DNA of 64,000 nucleotides from Sphingomonas kyeonggiensis (lineage in GTDB: Bacteria > Pseudomonadota > Alphaproteobacteria > Sphingomonadales > Sphingomonadaceae). The position numbers were made by a program, and so were the translations under genes. The notes beneath the pieces were generated by a model. It was given only the letters and a program-made list of their open reading frames with translations. It made no database searches and was not told the DNA's origin. Positions 33,426 to 42,569 of this stretch are shown piece by piece (positions within the stretch are counted from its first letter, which is position 1; the number at the start of each line of letters is the position of its first letter). Location of the stretch: the NCBI RefSeq assembly GCF_030812785.1, contig NZ_JAUSTJ010000003.1, positions 868,001 to 932,000 on the forward strand, given 5' to 3'.

Positions 33426-36400
33426 CAGAAGCTCGCCCGCATGTTGGCGTACCAGTAGCGGCCATAGGGGCTGTAGAGCGAGCCGAGGAAGCCGCTGGAG
33501 CTGAGCGGCGGACCTTCGTTGGTGAGGTTTCGCACGCCGATGCGCAGGCGGTAGCGGCCGCCATTGTCGCGCTTGCCGACGGTGACCTGGCCGTAGAGGT
33601 TGAAGGTCATCCGGTCCTCGATCAGCCAGGCGGCGCCGGCGGAATCGAGCAGGCCGGTATCATCCACGTCGCTGGTATACTGGGTGAAGCCGCCGATCTG
33701 GAACGGCCCCTTCTCCCAGGTGATCGAGCCGGTCACCTTCCAGCGCGGCTTGCCGTTCTGGCGGACGAGATCCCCGGCATCGGCGATGTTGGTGCCCGCG
33801 TTGATCGTGCCCGCGGCGCGCGCGGCGATCAGGTTCTGGATCGGCGGCGAGGGCTCGAGGAAGAACTTGTCGAGATAGGCGGCATTGGCGTTGAGGCTAA
33901 TCTTGCCCGCGCCGAAGTCCGGCAGGCGCCAATTGAGGCCCAGATCGACGCCGGCGACTTCCTGCGGCAGCAGGTTGACGTACTTGTCGTTGACGTAGAG
34001 CACGCGGCCGACGGGGGTGAGGCCAGTTCCGGCGAACAGCGCATTGTCCTCGGCGGTGGGCGCGGCGCGGATCACGTTCGGATCGCTCGATCCCTGCACG
34101 CGCAGCAGATAGTCGTTGATCAGCGCATTGCCCTCGCCGAACAGGCCGACGATCCCCTTCTGGTCGACATGCCAGTAGTCGGCGGTGAGGGTGATCCGGC
34201 CGATCGCGGAATCGAGGAAGTGGGGCTCCAGCACCACGCCGACGGTCCAGGTCTTGGACTGTTCGGGCTTCAGGTCGGGATTGCCCGAGCGCCGCGCCGT
34301 GGTGGCGAAGCCCTGCGAGCAATTGGCGAAGCTGGAGATCGCGCCGGTGCGCAGCTGCGCCTCGCAGCGGACATAGTCGGTGCGCGTGTTCGAGCGAGTG
34401 ACCAAAGTGGCGTTGATCTGCTCGAGGTTCGGCGCCTTGAAGCCCTCGGCATAGGAACCGCGCACGCGGATGCCGCGGACGATGTCCCAGGCGGCGGCGA
34501 CCTTCGGCTTGGCGACCGAGCCGACGTCCGAATAATGCTCGAAGCGGCCGGCAAGCTGCAGCTCGATGTTGCGGACCAGCGGGATGTTCATCTCGGGCGA
34601 GACCACCGGGACGGCGAATTCGAGATAGGCGGCGGCGACGGTGCGGCGGCCGCTGGTGTCGGGCGAGGGGCTGGTGCCGATCAGGTCCGATCCGTTGACC
34701 GCGCCGGTGATCGAGTCGGTGAACTGGATCGTGCCGTCGACCCGGGCATCGCGATCGTCATTCTGGGTCTCGCGGCGCACTTCGCCGCCGATCGCCATGC
34801 CGACATTGCCGCCGGGCAGGCTGAACAGATCGGTGGTCGAGCCCTTGATGTCCCACATCGCCAGCGTCGACTTGCTGACGCGGGTGGTCTTCACCTTGAC
34901 TGCATTGATCGCCGCCAGGCTGCTCGGCGTATTGTCACCGCCGCTCGGCGGCGTGATGCCACTGCCGTTGAACGGGTTGTACGCATCCGGCGTGGTCAGG
35001 TTGATCTGGCGCTGGAGCAGCGTCTGGCTGATGCCGTCCGACGTGTCGCGCACCCGCGCTTCCGAATAGAGCGCGGCGCTCTCCCACTGCAGGCCCAGCA
35101 GGTTGAAGCGCAGACCGGCGAGCAGGCGATACTGGGTGTTGAGCACATCGACATGGTTGGGGCCGACATCGGCGAAATTGTAGCTCGACAGGGTGATCGC
35201 CTGACCGGCCGCGGCGGCGTTGATGCCGGGCAGGCGGTTGGCGCTGCCGGTCGGGCCGAACGGATTGTAATAGGCGTTGGCCGCGATGGTCAGCGGGCCC
35301 GAGGAAAGCGTGCCGGTCGAGGCCTGCAGGCTGTTGCTCTTGCCGTTGTAATAGCCGGCCTCGCCGAACAGCTCGACGCCGCCGCCCAGCTCGTAATGGC
35401 CGTTCAGGAACAGGTTGATGCGGCGGATGTTCGGCGTGACGTTGGTGTTGAAGGCGAGCGGCGCGTCGAAGCGCAGGTCGCGGATACCGGCTGCCGAGCT
35501 GGTGCCGGTGGCGACGCAATTGGTGCCGTTGATGATGCCGGCACTACCCGCCGGGCAGCCGGTGAAGCTGGTCGGCTGGATGTGGAACTGGCCCGAGGTG
35601 TTGGTGAGTGCGGTCGTGCCCTGGCGGACGACGACATTGCCGACCGTCTGGAACGAGCCCCAGGGAGTGATCGTCGAGCGGCCGTCGAGCGAGGTCGAGC
35701 CGTCGAAGCGCGTGCCGGCGAACAGCGAGCGCAGGTCGCTGCTGCGGGTATAGTCGAAGTCGCTGGCCATCACGCCGTCGCGCTTGTCGTAGCTGGCGAA
35801 CAACGTGATGTTGCCGCGATCGCCCAGGTTGCGGCCGGCGAGCAGGTGGGTGTTGGTCTCGAACAGGCTCGAGCCTTCGCCCCAGCCGACCTGGCCTTCG
35901 AGCTCGACGCCGTTGTAATCGGTCTTGAGCACGGTGTTGACCACGCCGGCGACCGCGTCCGAGCCATAGATGGCGGCGGCGCCGTCGCGCAGCACTTCCA
36001 TGCGCTCCAGGCCGAAGACGGGGATGGCGTTGGTGTTGACCGTCAGCACCGGCACGAGATTATCGTCCGCGCGGCTGGTCGGGTGGTTGACCACGCGGCG
36101 GCCGTTGAGCAGCACCAGCGTGTTGCCGACGCCGAGATTGCGCAGGTTGATCGAGCCGACATCGCCGCGCGCCGAGTTGGAGCTGTTCGGCAGATAGGAG
36201 CTGTTGAAGCTGACATCGCCGAGCTGCGGGATCGAGCGGAACAGCTCGTCGCCCGAAGTCGCGCCCGTGGCGCCGATCTGGGCCTCGTCGACCACGGTGA
36301 CGGGAAGGGCTGCGGTGACCTTGCTGCCGCGGATCTGCGAGCCGACCACGACGATCTCCGCCGGCGCCGGCTCGTCGCCGTTCACCGCCTGCTCGACGGC

Positions 36401-36802
36401 GGCGGTCTCGGCTGCGGCCTGCTGGTCGCCGGTGGACGTGGAGGCGGGGGCATCCTGGTAGAGCGCCACGGGGCGCACGCCCGGCTGGGCGTCGCTCTTC
36501 GGCATCACGCGCACGCTGTTGGGGCCGGTGAAGCGATAGGTGTAGCGGCTGTTGGCGAGCAGCAGGTCGAGCGCGTCGCGGATCGTGTAGCGGCCTTCGA
36601 GCTTCGGCGCCTTGAGCCGGGCGATCGCAGGGTCGGTGAAGACGAGTTGGACGCCCGTCTGCTGGGCGACCTGCATCAGCGCGGTGTCGAGGCGCCCGCC
36701 CGGCAGGCGGATCTCGTGGCGGGCGGTCTCACGGGCCTGGGCGGCGGCCGGGACCGCGGCGAAGGCGGCGACGGTAACGAGAAGAAGCTGGCGTTTTTTC
36801 AT
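33425..36802 (-). CDS. TonB-dependent receptor with STN signalling domain
   Basis: 1125 residues from the ATG at 36802 (MKKRQLLLVTVAAF); a GGGG run lies 12-16 bases upstream. Signal peptide about 1-22. Residues about 28-90 are an STN (secretin/TonB N-terminal) domain with LPGGRLDTALMQVAQQTGVQ and AIARLKAPKLEGRYTIRDAL, which contacts an inner-membrane FecR. A linker of about 60 residues precedes the plug (IVVVGSQIRGSK, VEVLRDG-type GLERMEVLRDGAAAIYGSDA, and VLLNGRRVVN). The long barrel ends with a strand terminating in YWYANMRASF. Heads the operon with ggt and the M20 hydrolase and is divergent from ECF sigma and FecR genes, the layout of a Fec-type surface-signalling system. Ligand not known. 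Confidence 0.92.
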   Translation of the reverse strand: MKKRQLLLVTVAAFAAVPAAAQARETARHEIRLPGGRLDTALMQVAQQTGVQLVFTDPAIARLKAPKLEGRYTIRDALDLLLANSRYTYRFTGPNSVRVMPKSDAQPGVRPVALYQDAPASTSTGDQQAAAETAAVEQAVNGDEPAPAEIVVVGSQIRGSKVTAALPVTVVDEAQIGATGATSGDELFRSIPQLGDVSFNSSYLPNSSNSARGDVGSINLRNLGVGNTLVLLNGRRVVNHPTSRADDNLVPVLTVNTNAIPVFGLERMEVLRDGAAAIYGSDAVAGVVNTVLKTDYNGVELEGQVGWGEGSSLFETNTHLLAGRNLGDRGNITLFASYDKRDGVMASDFDYTRSSDLRSLFAGTRFDGSTSLDGRSTITPWGSFQTVGNVVVRQGTTALTNTSGQFHIQPTSFTGCPAGSAGIINGTNCVATGTSSAAGIRDLRFDAPLAFNTNVTPNIRRINLFLNGHYELGGGVELFGEAGYYNGKSNSLQASTGTLSSGPLTIAANAYYNPFGPTGSANRLPGINAAAAGQAITLSSYNFADVGPNHVDVLNTQYRLLAGLRFNLLGLQWESAALYSEARVRDTSDGISQTLLQRQINLTTPDAYNPFNGSGITPPSGGDNTPSSLAAINAVKVKTTRVSKSTLAMWDIKGSTTDLFSLPGGNVGMAIGGEVRRETQNDDRDARVDGTIQFTDSITGAVNGSDLIGTSPSPDTSGRRTVAAAYLEFAVPVVSPEMNIPLVRNIELQLAGRFEHYSDVGSVAKPKVAAAWDIVRGIRVRGSYAEGFKAPNLEQINATLVTRSNTRTDYVRCEAQLRTGAISSFANCSQGFATTARRSGNPDLKPEQSKTWTVGVVLEPHFLDSAIGRITLTADYWHVDQKGIVGLFGEGNALINDYLLRVQGSSDPNVIRAAPTAEDNALFAGTGLTPVGRVLYVNDKYVNLLPQEVAGVDLGLNWRLPDFGAGKISLNANAAYLDKFFLEPSPPIQNLIAARAAGTINAGTNIADAGDLVRQNGKPRWKVTGSITWEKGPFQIGGFTQYTSDVDDTGLLDSAGAAWLIEDRMTFNLYGQVTVGKRDNGGRYRLRIGVRNLTNEGPPLSSSGFLGSLYSPYGRYWYANMRASF

Positions 36803-36985
36803 GGAAATCGATCCCCCTGAATCGATGCCTGGACGCGGCAATCACGGTTTATGACGCGGGCAAGTCACAACCGCGAACCGAAGCGGATCAAATTTTTTCG
36901 GGTGTTGCAGGATTGCACGGTTCGCCTTTGTCATTGTTGCGCGTCATGGCAGGAGGAAATTGCGCAGCGCGCGCGAGACGGGGAG
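36803..36985. promoter_or_regulatory. Divergent intergenic region, STN receptor / ECF sigma
   Basis: 183 bases. Contains an A/T-rich tract near 36,890-36,900 (AAATTTTTTC) and AGGAGG at 36,951-36,956. The latter is 30 bases before the first in-frame ATG of the sigma factor. I can name no clear promoter for either gene. The region should hold the target promoter of the ECF sigma for the receptor operon. Confidence 0.4.
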
Positions 36986-37522
36986 ATGCGGGCTTTGGCC
37001 GCCGGACGACCTGGAATGCAGCAGGCTCCCGATGACGGGCAGGGCGCGTTCGATGCCTATCGGGCGGCGTTGCGTGCGTTCGTCGCGCGCCGGGTCGACG
37101 ATGCGGCCGAGGTCGAGGATTTGGTGCAGGAGGCCTGCGCCCGCCTGGTCGCCAGCGCGCGCGAGCGCACCGTCGACGAGCCCCGGGCCTATCTCTTCCG
37201 AATTGCGGCAAACCTGATCGCGGATCGGCACCGCCGGGCGCTGCCGGTGGTGCCGCTCAGCCCAGAGATCGATCCGCCGGTGCGTCCGGTGCAGGAGGAC
37301 CGGCGGCGGGTGGCGGACCTGCAGGCGGCGCTCGAGGCGGCGCTCGACGAACTGTCGCCGCGCTGCCGCGAGGTGTTCGTGATGCGCCGCTTCGATGAGC
37401 GCGGCACCGGCGAGATCGCCCGCGCGCTCGGCATCTCGCCGCGCATGGTGCAGAAGCACCTGACCCACGCAGTCGCGCATCTCTACGACCGGCTCGCGCA
37501 TCTCATGGAGCGCGGCGCATGA
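36986..37522 (+). CDS. ECF sigma factor (FecI-like)
   Basis: 178 residues from the ATG at 36986; an in-frame ATG at 37016 would fit the family start (QAPDDGQGAFDAYRAAL) better, so the true start is not settled. Region 2 at about 35-85: FVARRVDDAAEVEDLVQEAC and RAYLFRIAANLIADRHRR. Region 4 at about 130-170: LDELSPRCREVFVMRRF, GTGEIARALGISPRMVQKHL, a helix-turn-helix for the -35 element. Lacks sigma 1 and 3 domains, as expected. Overlaps the FecR gene by 4 bases (ATGA), so both are co-translated. Likely drives the divergent STN-receptor operon when the ligand is bound. Confidence 0.88.
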   Translation: MRALAAGRPGMQQAPDDGQGAFDAYRAALRAFVARRVDDAAEVEDLVQEACARLVASARERTVDEPRAYLFRIAANLIADRHRRALPVVPLSPEIDPPVRPVQEDRRRVADLQAALEAALDELSPRCREVFVMRRFDERGTGEIARALGISPRMVQKHLTHAVAHLYDRLAHLMERGA

Positions 37523-38433
37523 GCAAGCGCGATCTCGGCAAGCGCGCGCCTGCGGTGTTCGAGACTTTCCTCGATGGCCGGGATGCGCACCTGCATCCGG
37601 ACGACCGTGCGGAAGCGTCAGAATTCTGGAACTGGCTCGGCGAGTTCGAACGTCCGGGGCGGGCGCCGGTGCGACAGCGGCCTGTCTGGGTAGGACCGGC
37701 GCTCGCTGCCTCGGTTGCGACACTGGCGGTGTTCGGCGGAGCCTTGTGGATGACGCATCCGCAGCCCGCGCACGAGGCGGTGCAGAGCGTCGCGACCGGC
37801 CATGCCGAGCGCCGCCGCATCGCGTTCAGCGACGGATCGGTGGTGACGCTGGCGGCCGACAGCCGGGTGGACGTCGCCTATGTCGCGAAGGAGCGCCGCC
37901 TGCGGCTCGTCTCGGGCGAGGCGCTGTTCAAGGTCGCGCATGACAAGAGCCGGCCCTTCGTCGTCGAGACCCGCCATGGCGAGGTCGTCGCGGTAGGCAC
38001 GATGTTCGATGTCAGCGTCGGCAAGGGCGAGGCGGAGGTCACGGTCGTCGAGGGCGTGGTACGCGTCGCCCTGTCCGAATCCGGCCGGCCGGGCGCCGCC
38101 GAGCCGATCGAGAAGCTGGCACGCAAGGGTGAGCGGCTGTCTTTCGGTGTCGCCATGGGGGCGCGCGGCAATACCGGCTTCATTCGCCAGGCCGCGGATA
38201 TCGACGCCGACAGCGCGGTCGCCTGGACGCGCGGCCGCCTTGTCTTCCAGGGCGAGCCGCTGAGCGAGGTCATCGCCGAGGTGAACCGCTATGCGAAGGA
38301 TCGGCTGGTGCTGACCGATCCGCGCGCCGCCGACATCCCGGTCTATGGCGTGGTGAACCAGGGGGATACTGCGGCGATCCGCGACCTCATCGCGAATCCG
38401 CGCGCCGTGGCGGTCGAATCGCGTACGCCCTGA
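37519..38433 (+). CDS. FecR-type anti-sigma/sensor protein
   Basis: 304 residues. N-terminal cytosolic segment (1-55) would bind the sigma factor; one membrane segment at about 56-78 (ALAASVATLAVFGGALWM); the periplasmic FecR domain follows (RRIAFSDGSVVTLAADSRVD, RLVSGEALFKVAHDKSRPF, AVGTMFDVSVGKGEAEV with EGVVRVAL). The C-terminal part (about 240-304: GEPLSEVIAEVNRYAKD) is a DUF4974-type domain that interacts with the STN domain of a receptor. Start overlaps the sigma factor stop. It should hold the ECF sigma inactive until the STN receptor at 33,425-36,802 signals, though an Oar-like receptor lies directly downstream. Confidence 0.92.
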   Translation: MSKRDLGKRAPAVFETFLDGRDAHLHPDDRAEASEFWNWLGEFERPGRAPVRQRPVWVGPALAASVATLAVFGGALWMTHPQPAHEAVQSVATGHAERRRIAFSDGSVVTLAADSRVDVAYVAKERRLRLVSGEALFKVAHDKSRPFVVETRHGEVVAVGTMFDVSVGKGEAEVTVVEGVVRVALSESGRPGAAEPIEKLARKGERLSFGVAMGARGNTGFIRQAADIDADSAVAWTRGRLVFQGEPLSEVIAEVNRYAKDRLVLTDPRAADIPVYGVVNQGDTAAIRDLIANPRAVAVESRTP

Positions 38434-38688
38434 CGGGTATCCGGAAATAGAGGCTTCAGGTCGGATCGCGCTCGTTCGTGGCCGCGGTCCGATGCCGGCT
38501 GCGTGCGGAAGCGGGAGAGCGTTTCGGCCATTAAAGCCCGGAATATGGGGGCAAATGTTCGCTGAGTGTGGAAATTTGTGAATTTATTGCCCGATTGTCA
38601 CAAAAACTCCACGGCGTCCGCATAGTGCCCCGGCTGCGGCGCGGTAACCCAGCGTGTCGCAGGTTCTCGATCACCATTGGGGGTTCCA
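38434..38688. promoter_or_regulatory. Upstream region of the Oar-like TonB receptor, with inverted repeat
   Basis: 255 bases, no gene. TTGTGA (38,576-38,581) and TCACAA (38,598-38,603) form an inverted repeat with a 16-base centre in the AT-rich part. TTGTCAC (38,595-38,601) and CGTC (38,615-38,618), 13 bases apart, recall ECF-type promoter elements; the start codon is 70 bases further on. Either a regulator or the adjacent sigma factor may act here. Confidence 0.4.
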
Positions 38689-41600
38689 ATGCTCCGCCAC
38701 ACGCGACTTTCGTCGCGCGCAGCCCTGCGCGCGCTGTTGATGCTCAGCACCACGGCTCCGGCCGTGATCCTCGCCGCCCCGTCCGCGCACGCGCAGGACT
38801 ATACCAACATCGCGGCCTCGGGCCGGGTGACGGCCGAAGACGGCACGCCGCTCGCCGGCGCCGAAGTGAAGATCACCTCTTCCGACAAGGGCGTCAGCCG
38901 TTCGGTCACCACCGACAGCAGCGGTGCCTATACCTTCCCGCAGCTGACGCCGGGCAATTACGACTTCACTGTCACGGCCGAGGGCTATGCCCCCTATAGC
39001 GAGCAGGCGATCGCGCTGACCCGCGAGACCGGTGGCGCCAACAGCTTCCGCCTGGCGCCGGCTGCGCAGGGCAACGAGATCGTCGTCACCGGCTCGCGCC
39101 AGCGCACCGCGGACTTCCAGGACACCACGGTCGGCGCGACGATCAACCTCGCCTCGCTCACCCAGCGCGTGCCGATCGGCCGCTCGCTGCGCGACGTGAT
39201 GCTGCTGACCCCGGGCACCGTGCAGGGCAGCTCGCCCTCGAACGGCGGCTTCGCCAACCAGGTCTCGGTCGCCGGCGCGGCGTTCACCGAGAACGCCTTC
39301 TTCATCAACGGCTTGAACGTCACCGACTTCGTCTCGGGCGGCCAGCCGACCGAAGTGCCGTTTGACTTCTACGAGACCGTCGAAGTGAAGACCGGCGGCG
39401 CCCCCGCCGAGTTCGGCCGCGCGACCGGCGGCTATGTCGTCGCCACCACCAAGTCGGGCTCGAACCAATATCATGCCAGCGTGACCGGCCTGTGGGAGCC
39501 GAACGACCTGCGCAGCACCTCGCCCTCGACCCGCACCACCGACTATCGCCACGCAACGGCGAGCCGCCAGGAGCTGATCCTGCAGGCGAGCGGGCCGATC
39601 ATCAAGGATCACCTGTTCGTCTACGGTCTCTACAATTTCCGCAACATCCGCTCGATGACGCCGTCGGCGAACCAGAACAACGCGACCAGCTCGGTCAACA
39701 CCAGCCCGTTCTGGGGCGGCAAGGTGGACGCCTATATCACCGGCGATCATCACCTCGAATTCACCTATTTCGACACCACCAACGAAACCCGCAACCGCAG
39801 CCAGAACTGGGACCGCACCAATTTCACGCTGGGCGGCAAGACCGGCGGCACCGATGCCCGCTCGGGCGGCACCAACTATGTCGGCCGCTACACCGGCACG
39901 ATCACGCCCTGGCTGACCGTTTCGGGTGCGTACGGCGTCAACAAGCTGCGCTCGGGCAACGTCCCGCTCGACATCACCAACCCGCAGGTGACCGATTACC
40001 GGACCGACCCGGCCGGCATCCAGATCGGCGCGAACAAGGTGACCGACGCCTATAGCAAGACCGACAATGAGCGCGAATTCTACCGCGGCGACGTCGACCT
40101 GCAGTTCCACCTGCTCGGCAGCCATCATGTCCGCGTCGGCTACGACCATGAGAAGGACACGCAGGTCCAGAGCTTCGAGACGATCGGCGGCGGCGCATTC
40201 AAGATCTACACCGTCACCGCGGAATCGGCGGCGCGCATCGGCCAGGCGGTCGGCACGCAATATTACACCACCCGCGTCTATGCCCAGAACGGCACCGCGC
40301 ACGTCCGCAACGAAGCCTTCTACATCCAGGACCAGTGGTCGCTGTTCGACAACCGGCTGCGCCTCGACCTCGGCCTGCGCAACGACCGCTTCAGCAACCA
40401 GGGCGTGAACGGCAAGTCGTTCTTCGAATCGGGCAACCTCTGGGCACCGCGCGTCGGCGCCTCGTTCGATCCGCTGGGCGACGGGCGCACCAAGATCTTC
40501 GGATCCTATGCGCAATATTACCTGCCGATGGCCGGCGACATCAACCTGAACGTCGCGGGCAGTCTGGTCACCTATACCCGGTATAATTTCTTCACCGGCA
40601 CCAGCGGCGCAGGCAATATCCCGACCAGCGGCGCGCCGATCCTGACAGTGGCCAACACCACGGCCTGCCCGGACACCAAGGTGAACAATTGCGAGGTCTC
40701 TGCCGACGGTTCGGCGTTCAACCCCTCGGGCGCGATCGCGAGCAACATCAAGCCGCAGTCGGACAATGAGTTCATCTTCGGCGCCGAGCACCAGTTCGCC
40801 GACCATGTCCGCATCGGCGCCTATTTCACCCATCGCCGGCTCAAGGACGTGATCGAGGACATCTCGGTCGATATCGGCGCACGCGCCTATTGCATGAGCA
40901 AGGGCTTCACGGCGGCGCAGTGCCAGGCGTCGTTCCCGGGCGGCCGCCAGTTCGTCATCGCCAATCCGGGCCGCGACGTGACCGTGCAGCTCGCTTCGCT
41001 GCCCGACGGCTCGACTCCGACGGTGACGCTGAAGGCGTCCGACCTCGGCTATCCCAAGCCGAGCCGCAACTATGACGCGGTGACGCTCACCTTCGATCGC
41101 ACCTTCGACCAGAAGTGGAGCCTTTCGGCCTCGTACACACTCGCGTTCAACAAGGGCAATTACGAGGGTGGCGTCCGCTCGGAGAACGGCCAGCTCGCGA
41201 TCAACCGCACCGCGGACTTCGACTCGCCGGGCTTCGTCAACGGCGCCTATGGCTATCTGCCCAGCGATCGGCGGCACAACTTCAAGGCCTATGGCAGCTA
41301 TCGCCTGAACGACATGATCGATGTCGGCGCCAATGCCGTGGTCCAGTCGCCGCAGCATTACAGCTGCATCGGCGCGGTGCCGCTCACCGTCGATCCCTAT
41401 GCCAACACCTATCATGGCTATGGCTATTATTGTCAGGGCAAGCTGATCCCGCGCGGCACGGCGTTCAACGGCGACTGGCGCACCCAGATCGACGTCAGCG
41501 CGTCGCTCCGCCTGCCGCTCCCGTACAGCGTGGATGCCTCGATCCGCGTCGACATCTTCAACCTGCTGAACAGCAAGTCGGTGACGTCGTACAACAATTT

Positions 41601-41700
41601 CGGCGAGCAGGGAGATGGCTCGACCAACCCCGATTACCGTTCGCCGGTCAACTATCAGGCACCGCGCTCGATGCGGCTCACTGCCCGCCTCGGCTTCTGA
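38689..41700 (+). CDS. Oar-like TonB-dependent receptor with carboxypeptidase-regulatory N-domain
   Basis: 1003 residues; ATG at 38689 with GGGGG 5 bases upstream, so a TTG at 38677 is not needed. Signal peptide about 1-36 (STTAPAVILAAPSAHAQ). Residues about 42-115 are a CarboxypepD_reg-like beta-sandwich (GRVTAEDGTPLAGAEVKITS, SSGAYTFPQLTPGNYDFTV) instead of STN. Plug: NEIVVTGSRQRTADF, then GFANQVSVAGAAFTEN and VEVKTGGAPAEFGRATGG, the Oar/TonB receptor signature seen with protease- or peptide-related substrates. The barrel contains two Cys pairs in surface loops (ACPDTKVNNCEV and AYCMSKG..QCQ). It lies between FecR and a DeoR-family regulator, with a POT transporter close by, so peptide or amino-sugar uptake is possible. 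Confidence 0.92.
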   Translation: MLRHTRLSSRAALRALLMLSTTAPAVILAAPSAHAQDYTNIAASGRVTAEDGTPLAGAEVKITSSDKGVSRSVTTDSSGAYTFPQLTPGNYDFTVTAEGYAPYSEQAIALTRETGGANSFRLAPAAQGNEIVVTGSRQRTADFQDTTVGATINLASLTQRVPIGRSLRDVMLLTPGTVQGSSPSNGGFANQVSVAGAAFTENAFFINGLNVTDFVSGGQPTEVPFDFYETVEVKTGGAPAEFGRATGGYVVATTKSGSNQYHASVTGLWEPNDLRSTSPSTRTTDYRHATASRQELILQASGPIIKDHLFVYGLYNFRNIRSMTPSANQNNATSSVNTSPFWGGKVDAYITGDHHLEFTYFDTTNETRNRSQNWDRTNFTLGGKTGGTDARSGGTNYVGRYTGTITPWLTVSGAYGVNKLRSGNVPLDITNPQVTDYRTDPAGIQIGANKVTDAYSKTDNEREFYRGDVDLQFHLLGSHHVRVGYDHEKDTQVQSFETIGGGAFKIYTVTAESAARIGQAVGTQYYTTRVYAQNGTAHVRNEAFYIQDQWSLFDNRLRLDLGLRNDRFSNQGVNGKSFFESGNLWAPRVGASFDPLGDGRTKIFGSYAQYYLPMAGDINLNVAGSLVTYTRYNFFTGTSGAGNIPTSGAPILTVANTTACPDTKVNNCEVSADGSAFNPSGAIASNIKPQSDNEFIFGAEHQFADHVRIGAYFTHRRLKDVIEDISVDIGARAYCMSKGFTAAQCQASFPGGRQFVIANPGRDVTVQLASLPDGSTPTVTLKASDLGYPKPSRNYDAVTLTFDRTFDQKWSLSASYTLAFNKGNYEGGVRSENGQLAINRTADFDSPGFVNGAYGYLPSDRRHNFKAYGSYRLNDMIDVGANAVVQSPQHYSCIGAVPLTVDPYANTYHGYGYYCQGKLIPRGTAFNGDWRTQIDVSASLRLPLPYSVDASIRVDIFNLLNSKSVTSYNNFGEQGDGSTNPDYRSPVNYQAPRSMRLTARLGF

Positions 41701-41709
41701 GGCTGGTTC

Positions 41710-41737
41710 GCCGGGGCCGGTTTTGGCCGGTCCCGGC
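41710..41737 (+). terminator. Stem-loop after the Oar-like receptor
   Basis: GCCGGGGCCGG (41,710-41,720) pairs with CCGGTCCCGGC (41,727-41,737), one mismatch, loop TTTTGG. No T-run follows, so termination is uncertain; it may only reduce read-through into the DeoR gene. Confidence 0.45.
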
Positions 41738-41801
41738 ACATCCTGCTTGCAAAATCACCGGCGACCAGCATGTCTCGCGGCGGAGCCGGTGGAGACCCGC
41801 C

Positions 41802-42569
41802 ATGGAGGGGACGATAGAGAAGAGATCACAGCGCCAGCGCGAGATCATGTCGCGACTGCGCAGCGGACGGACATTGTCGGTGACCGCGCTCGCGACGGAC
41901 CTCGCCGTTTCGGACGAGACGATCCGCCGCGAGCTGCGCGCGCTCGAGGATCACGGCGTGATCATCCGCGAGCATGGCGGCGCGCGCATCGCCACGCCGG
42001 TGCTCGAGGGGCCGCTCCACCAGAGGATGGAGGAGAATGCCGATGCCAAGCAGCGCATCGCCGCCACCGCCGCCGACTTCGTGCCCGATGGCGGGATCGT
42101 GTTCATCGATTCCGGCACGACGAGCTGCTTCATCGCGCGCCAGCTGGTCGAGCGGCGCTCGCTGACCGTCATCACCAATTCGCTGCGCGTCGCCAATGAC
42201 CTGGGCGGGATCAACAACAACCGGCTGTTCCTCGCCGGCGGGCAGATGGATTACGACTATCGCGCCTTCTCCGATCACAGCGCGCAGGAATATGTGCGCG
42301 GCTTCTCGCCGCATCTCTCGATCCTGTCGGTCGGTGGGATCAGCATCGAGCGCGGGCTGATGGATTTCCATCCGGGCGAGGCCGAGATGAGCCGGATCGC
42401 CTATGCCACGTCGAAGCAGGTGCTGCTGGCGGCGGACGCCTCCAAGTTCGGGCGCTATGCGCTTGTCCAGACCGCAGCGCTTACCGATGTCGATATCCTC
42501 GTCACCGATCAGCCCCTGGACGACGCGTTCGCCCGGGCCTTTGCTCACGCCGAGGTGGTGGTCGCCTGA
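41802..42569 (+). CDS. DeoR/GlpR-family transcriptional regulator
   Basis: 255 residues from the ATG at 41802, GGTGGAG lying 8 bases upstream. The N-terminal helix-turn-helix at about 5-60 has QRQREIMSRLRSGRTLSV and ALATDLAVSDETIRRELR, then GVIIREHGGARIATP, the DeoR signature. The sensor domain from 75 has VFIDSGTTSCFIARQL and a VITNSLRVANDL loop that bind a sugar-phosphate in this family. The likely effector is a phosphorylated sugar or amino-sugar. It overlaps the convergent transporter gene by 25 bases. Its targets may be the receptor upstream or the transporter. Confidence 0.9.
   Translation: MEGTIEKRSQRQREIMSRLRSGRTLSVTALATDLAVSDETIRRELRALEDHGVIIREHGGARIATPVLEGPLHQRMEENADAKQRIAATAADFVPDGGIVFIDSGTTSCFIARQLVERRSLTVITNSLRVANDLGGINNNRLFLAGGQMDYDYRAFSDHSAQEYVRGFSPHLSILSVGGISIERGLMDFHPGEAEMSRIAYATSKQVLLAADASKFGRYALVQTAALTDVDILVTDQPLDDAFARAFAHAEVVVA

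Noticed and set aside
33362..36820. Open frame of 1152 codons on the plus strand opposite the STN receptor
   Set aside because: Antisense to a receptor with clear domains; composed of Arg/Gly/Ala-rich low-complexity sequence typical of GC-rich shadow frames, with no motif.
38671..41739. Open frame of 1022 codons on the minus strand opposite the Oar-like receptor
   Set aside because: No domain; receptor on the other strand has signal peptide, domain order and C-terminal strand.
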